DNA of 64,000 nt, from contig JACRBJ010000045.1 in NCBI GenBank assembly GCA_016234555.1, positions 38,104 to 102,103 of the forward strand, given 5' to 3'. The first letter of the stretch is position 1; every line of letters begins with the position of its first letter. Shown here one piece after another: positions 60,438-64,000 of the stretch. A model generated the notes under the pieces. It was not told the DNA's origin. It saw nothing but the letters and a program-made list of their open reading frames with translations, and did not search any database. The position numbers and the translations under genes were made by a program. Source of the DNA: Chloroflexota bacterium (GTDB lineage: Bacteria > Chloroflexota > Anaerolineae > Anaerolineales > Villigracilaceae).

Positions 60438-60466
60438 TTGTTGATTCTGGATGGGAGGCTTATAAT
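60438..60466 (+). promoter_or_regulatory. Possible plus-strand promoter upstream of the island
   Basis: TTGTTG (60438-60443) and TATAAT (60461-60466) are 17 bases apart in the 365-base gap between rpsP and the SIR2-like gene. It could drive the island genes, whose first ATG is 196 bases downstream. The rest of the gap shows no gene. Confidence 0.4.
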
Positions 60467-60596
60467 TTCCGCAGATAAAGCTGTTTGGGTAGTTGGAAAT
60501 TAAAAATCTTTTTCTTGATATGTAATTACTTCGATGAGCAAGAAGTGAGCGAACCTATGCGGATCTTTCGACGATTGGTTTCCATAATATTTCTTT

Positions 60597-60625
60597 AGCG
60601 ACTTTCGCTAGTTCTGATGAAAAAT
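60597..60625 (+). repeat. Left flanking direct repeat of the AT-rich island
   Basis: The 29 bases begin AGCGACTTTCGCTAG and end GATGAAAAAT. They match 63835-63863 with a single mismatch (C/A at position 12) in the same orientation. They border the SIR2/PfkB/NUDIX genes on the left. Confidence 0.85.
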
Positions 60626-60661
60626 ATTCAAGTTAGTCGAGTACTAGCAAGGAGGTTCAGC

Positions 60662-62317
60662 ATGGAGCTACAAGATAGAATTCGGAAGATCATAGGAAAA
60701 AATCTTAAGCAACTTACAAATCGCAAGGATGGAATATTGGCCGGTAAGCGTTCCATGTGCCTTATTCCCTTTGTAGGTAATGGGTTGTCGAGAATTGCCC
60801 TTGCTAGGCATCCCGAGCATAGCGACAGTTCATACTACAGCTTAGTGGATGAACGGTGCAAAGAGCTAGGTTTTCCAAAACTAGAGCATCTAATTGCAAG
60901 AGGCTTTCTAATTGACGATGTGTTCCGCCTTATCATTGAAAAGTCTGGACTTAAAGCTCGGAATGCAATAATGAAAGAAATATGGAAACTATATAAAGAC
61001 ATCATTCCCGACATTGAAAAAGGAATCCCAAGTCCGTTGCATATCGCTCTAGCTCGGTCTGCTAAAGCATTTATTACTACAAACTATGATCTCTTGATAG
61101 AAAGAACATTACAAATTGATGGAATTGGGAAATATAACGAAAACTATTGTGTCGCAGTCCCGATGAATAAGGGTAATGTCACCGATGTCTTTAAACGTTG
61201 GAATCCCGATTCAAAATATACCTGGGTATATAAAATTCAAGGAAGCTTCGGAGTGTTGCCAAATCATTTTCCCCAAGACCAGTCTTTAATAGATGGTGAT
61301 TTTTATCGCGTACAGAGAAAAGCAGGAGAGACTGATACGATTGTTGCGTCGGCGGAAGTGTATAACTGGTGGGCATATGAATGTTCTAACATCGACTTTA
61401 ATAGAAAGTTTCGTGGCCCGATTAATATTCTTCGTAATCCGAATAATCTTGTCTTAATCATTGGGCATGGAATGAGAGCCGAGGAACGAATAATATTTCG
61501 CTTGTTACAAACAGCCATGCCTTCGGGTGAAAATAAATTTAGCGCACCTATCCTAATTCTTACATTCGAGCATCAAGAAGAGGCTATTTCGTCTAGGGAG
61601 AGCCACATCATTTCCACAATCAACATTCCGCCGGGTTTGGCGGGTTCTTCGTTAAAACGTGAACTTGCTCACTTAATATTACTTGATGAATTGAACGAGT
61701 TCGGCATAATTGAATTGGACAGGAAGGTAAAGCAATATGTACGAGATTCTCTTCAACATTTTCCATCAGTTCCAGTTGAACCAAAGAAGACATTAGCGGA
61801 GATGACGCCGCTAGTGGTCTCTGCTGGACAGATGGCGTATCATACATCCAGAGGGTTAGAGACTGCGCCAAGTCAAGAAAGAGCTTACGCTCCAAAGAAA
61901 GCGAATTGGAAACCCAATGACGACGAAGAAAGGGTTCTCGAAATAACTTCCCCAATGGGCGATGCTTTCGTTCCTAGTTATCTGTGGGAAGGGCTTGGTA
62001 TACCAAGTGCATTGGCCGGGCGGGTTGCATGTGATTCAGCGGGCAGAGCCATTCTGGATTATTTGAGTAATGAGACTCAATACATTGATTTTTCACAAAT
62101 CAAACAGGTTACAAATCCAAAGGCAAAGACTGAGCAAGCGACAGTTGCGTGTTGGATGGATTTACGATTAATCATGGACGGAGAGCGCGGTTTTGATTAC
62201 CAAGTCAACATTAATGATGTTCTCCCCCAAAAACCTGGCGGCAGGGTGATTTATGCAAGTAAGCCAATGTTGCCGGCGGTTATTAAGTCGTTGGATAGCG
62301 ATGACCAAGATTGTTAG
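60662..62317 (+). CDS. SIR2-like protein running into the N-terminal half of a PfkB-like domain
   Basis: A strong AAGGAGG site (60649-60655) six bases before the ATG at 60662 decides the start (MELQDRIRKIIGKN), giving 551 residues. The SIR2-like domain has IPFVGNGLSRIALARHP (about 35-50) and the hallmark FITTNYDLLIERTL (about 138-151). The segment aligned to the catalytic LHGS reads KIQGSFG, so the histidine appears to be glutamine. From about 440 it has the ribokinase/PfkB N-terminal pattern (WEGLGIPSALAGRVACDSAGRAILDYL). The frame stops at 62317 in the middle of that fold, and the missing half is in the next frame. Confidence 0.8.
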   Translation: MELQDRIRKIIGKNLKQLTNRKDGILAGKRSMCLIPFVGNGLSRIALARHPEHSDSSYYSLVDERCKELGFPKLEHLIARGFLIDDVFRLIIEKSGLKARNAIMKEIWKLYKDIIPDIEKGIPSPLHIALARSAKAFITTNYDLLIERTLQIDGIGKYNENYCVAVPMNKGNVTDVFKRWNPDSKYTWVYKIQGSFGVLPNHFPQDQSLIDGDFYRVQRKAGETDTIVASAEVYNWWAYECSNIDFNRKFRGPINILRNPNNLVLIIGHGMRAEERIIFRLLQTAMPSGENKFSAPILILTFEHQEEAISSRESHIISTINIPPGLAGSSLKRELAHLILLDELNEFGIIELDRKVKQYVRDSLQHFPSVPVEPKKTLAEMTPLVVSAGQMAYHTSRGLETAPSQERAYAPKKANWKPNDDEERVLEITSPMGDAFVPSYLWEGLGIPSALAGRVACDSAGRAILDYLSNETQYIDFSQIKQVTNPKAKTEQATVACWMDLRLIMDGERGFDYQVNINDVLPQKPGGRVIYASKPMLPAVIKSLDSDDQDC

Positions 62318-63327
62318 TATTTGACACGGGAGGAAATTGCAAAGCAAATGAATTTTTGTTGGCTAGTTTGAAACGGAGTGTTGTTATTGCTAGTGCTATT
62401 AGTTTGTATCAATATATTCAAACTTGGGAAGCGGTGCCTAAGAATAGAATTCCAAAAATTAGTTATGTATTAAAAGCCTTCGAAAAAGAATATCCGAACC
62501 GTCCGTGGAAGGAAATCGCCCCAGAGCTAATTCCCGAAATGGATATTAATTGGGATACAGTCAATAACGAATACTCGAAAATAGAGCCTACTGACGAAAC
62601 GGGAAGGTATAAACAGATGGCTTTGTTGTTACGTAAGTTGAATGAAGTTCAATTTGACCTGACGAAAACCCCGGCCGGCGGTTTGATGGGCAAGGTTGAT
62701 GCGTTAGGATGCACCTTAGGCCCTCTCGGATGTTTGTGGTGGGGTCAAGATAAGAGTAAACCTATCTGGACTCATGTGGTTCCCGTTTCCAAGCCGAATA
62801 GCAACGATATAAGCGGTCAGTGTTTACCTTTAAGTGAAATTCGCAATGCTCTTGGTTGCGGAGATATTTCGCGAGGAGGCTATATTGCATCAATTGTCGT
62901 ACAAGGTTCTGGATTGGGTGATTTTCCTATTGATCAGCGTCGAGGTTTTGAAGCAATGGTCTGGGCTGGAACTTGTCGAATTATGTTTTGGGATATAAGG
63001 GAATTTGGCAAGTGGCTGCAAAATGTTAGCGTTCAGGCGTTGGATTGGCTGCGTGGAAATGTACAGACGCCTCCGTGGCCTGACGTCCAAGACCAAGATA
63101 TTAAAATAATCAACGAGCAATTACAGCCCATTCGAAATATTGTTCATGTTGATTTGCTTGACATTAAAGAGAGGAATAGTCTGATGGGTTATGTTAAAGA
63201 TTGGGAAAAGAAAATATTATCTTCCGCGTTGACAAGTAAGGAAAGATTGCGAGATACTCGTTCTCAAGAGTGGAAAGCGTCAATTGAAGAATGGAGACGC
63301 GCTCGTAAACTGAAATTTACACGCTAA
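62311..63327 (+). CDS. C-terminal half of the PfkB-like protein, in the -1 frame
   Basis: The frame is open from 62305. Its first possible start is a TTG at 62311, which overlaps the SIR2-like stop and has no ribosome-binding site. The 338 residues begin LLVFDTGGNCKANEFLLASLK, the strand where the PfkB fold of the previous gene breaks off. Further on they show ALGCGDISRGGYIASIV, the GxGD catalytic-aspartate motif of PfkB/ribokinase enzymes. The natural reading is one long protein of about 890 residues split by a frameshift, programmed or mutational. A separate coupled subunit is the alternative. Confidence 0.65.
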   Translation: MLVFDTGGNCKANEFLLASLKRSVVIASAISLYQYIQTWEAVPKNRIPKISYVLKAFEKEYPNRPWKEIAPELIPEMDINWDTVNNEYSKIEPTDETGRYKQMALLLRKLNEVQFDLTKTPAGGLMGKVDALGCTLGPLGCLWWGQDKSKPIWTHVVPVSKPNSNDISGQCLPLSEIRNALGCGDISRGGYIASIVVQGSGLGDFPIDQRRGFEAMVWAGTCRIMFWDIREFGKWLQNVSVQALDWLRGNVQTPPWPDVQDQDIKIINEQLQPIRNIVHVDLLDIKERNSLMGYVKDWEKKILSSALTSKERLRDTRSQEWKASIEEWRRARKLKFTR

Positions 63328-63336
63328 AATACTGGA

Positions 63337-63786
63337 TTGGCAAAGACCATGGTTACACCAATTTTTACGCTCGGCGTTCTTGGCGCGGCATATAAAGATG
63401 ACCGCGTTTTATTGGTTAAGACGAATTATTCGGGCGAGAAATGGCAATTGCCTGGTGGATACGTTGAATCATATGAAAGTGCTGATGAAGCATTGCGCAG
63501 GGAGATTATGGAAGAATTGGGATTAAGTTCAACAATCTTGGGCTTCATAGGTACGTATATCCGGCAACAGGACCATAATATTGTCTTAGCTTTTGAGATA
63601 GCATTGTCGGATGGTTTATTCCAAATACAAGAATCCGAAATATCCGATATTCGGTATTTCAACATCAATGGCCTACCCAATGAAATAAGTAATCGTACTA
63701 GAAAGATTGTTAACGACGCCATGAATCAACAAAGAGGAAAAGTTTGTTTATTTAAGTCTAAAGATGATTTTGGAATCACTATATAA
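63337..63786 (+). CDS. NUDIX hydrolase
   Basis: The 149-residue protein has a perfect NUDIX box (G-x5-E-x7-REIMEELGL, starting GYVESYESADEALRREIM). It uses a TTG at 63337 or an ATG at 63349 (MVTPIFTLGVLG). NUDIX enzymes cleave nucleoside diphosphates linked to another group, such as NAD, ADP-ribose or nucleotide sugars. It follows the PfkB-like frame by nine bases, so the SIR2-PfkB-NUDIX genes are probably one operon. Confidence 0.9.
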   Translation: MAKTMVTPIFTLGVLGAAYKDDRVLLVKTNYSGEKWQLPGGYVESYESADEALRREIMEELGLSSTILGFIGTYIRQQDHNIVLAFEIALSDGLFQIQESEISDIRYFNINGLPNEISNRTRKIVNDAMNQQRGKVCLFKSKDDFGITI

Positions 63787-63834
63787 CTAGTACCCTGCTA
63801 AACTGATTAATTTATGTTGGATATGCCCAATTGA

Positions 63835-63863
63835 AGCGACTTTCGATAGTTCTGATGAAAAAT
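63835..63863 (+). repeat. Right flanking direct repeat / IS end
   Basis: The same 29 bases as 60597-60625 with one mismatch, in the same orientation. Here the repeat sits 26 bases beyond the transposase stop codon, so it is probably part of an IS terminal region. Confidence 0.85.
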
Positions 63864-63888
63864 TGCTCTGTTGCAAAGATAACGTGAA

Positions 63889-64000
63889 CTAGCGATGAAT
63901 GTTGTAGACCAAGGCCTTGATAATCGGCTCGCGGTTCTGAAGTTGTGTCTTTCGAGAACGGATGGTATCACCAAACTTGCGTTTGATCACAGAATTGACC
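63889..64000 (-). CDS. DDE transposase C-terminus (partial, cut by window edge)
   Basis: On the minus strand the last 37 codons of a gene read VNSVIKRKFGDTIRSRKTQL then QNREPIIKALVYNIHR and stop at 63889. This is the C-terminal end of IS4/IS5-type (DDE_Tnp_1) transposases, where the catalytic glutamate lies just before VNSVIKRKFG and would be just outside the window. The IS extends to the right of the window. Confidence 0.85.
   Translation of the reverse strand, partial: VNSVIKRKFGDTIRSRKTQLQNREPIIKALVYNIHR

Larger units (their letters stand above)
60597..63863 (+). mobile_element. Candidate mobile defence-like island (SIR2 / PfkB-like / NUDIX)
   Basis: The segment is bounded by 29-base direct repeats and abuts an IS transposase end on the right. 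It is visibly AT-richer than the ribosomal-protein genes on the left, and it carries three co-oriented genes with no place in the neighbouring operons. The right repeat belongs to the non-coding end of the IS, so the left repeat may be a solo IS end left by an earlier insertion. Mobility is inferred from these borders. Confidence 0.65.

Overview
The window reads as a chromosomal segment of a Gram-negative-like bacterium of the Chloroflexota, most likely class Anaerolineae. This is an inference from gene style. Many lipoproteins carry Thr/Pro-rich linkers after the lipobox. There are two Ser/Thr kinases fused to formylglycine-enzyme-like domains, a TopA with an extra N-terminal zinc ribbon, and many short palindromic intergenic repeats. 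No ribosomal RNA or other phylogenetic marker was available to confirm it.

Layout. Positions 1-12130 (minus strand) are a surface-polysaccharide locus. It holds a MarR/winged-helix regulator, four enzymes that fit the WbpB-D-E-I route to a UDP-diacetamido-uronic acid, two glycosyltransferases, an asparagine-synthase-like amidotransferase, an alpha-toroid protein, a polysaccharide deacetylase and a methyltransferase cut by the window edge. A decayed second copy of the regulator lies at 10831-11060. Positions 12200-20012 hold a broken gene, small membrane proteins, a HAD hydrolase and two tandem kinase-FGE genes, each with a good sigma70-type promoter. Positions 20167-24954 hold a CoA-transferase whose two subunits are separated by other genes, an alpha/beta hydrolase and a Tam-like methyltransferase.

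Positions 25061-25621 encode what looks like an exported selenoprotein. It is a lipoprotein thioredoxin in which an in-frame TGA replaces the first redox cysteine (UxxC), followed by a SECIS-like hairpin. Next come a channel-like membrane protein, a tungsten-type aldehyde:ferredoxin oxidoreductase, an MFS transporter, ffh (whose start region has been disturbed by a palindromic insertion), a sugar aminotransferase, a propeller lipoprotein, a prolyl-tRNA-synthetase-like protein lacking its catalytic core, bactofilin, fabI, a 3-methyladenine glycosylase and an epimerase. Positions 42800-51342 carry a PH-domain protein, a DUF92 protein, a DUF433/DUF5615 toxin-antitoxin-like pair, GNAT, SDR and AKR enzymes, tRNA-Leu(TAA), dgt and greA. 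Positions 51515-60296 (minus) hold a housekeeping run: rpsP-khpA-rimM-dprA-manC-topA, a small membrane protein and a methyltransferase.

Positions 60597-63863 form an AT-rich island bounded by 29-bp near-identical direct repeats and abutting the end of an IS transposase. It encodes a SIR2-like protein that runs into the N-terminal half of a PfkB-like kinase, an overlapping frame with the PfkB C-terminal half, and a NUDIX hydrolase. This has the look of an undescribed NAD/nucleotide-based defence cassette. It and the selenoprotein are the best candidates for novelty. Several families of palindromic repeats recur through the window and are listed separately.
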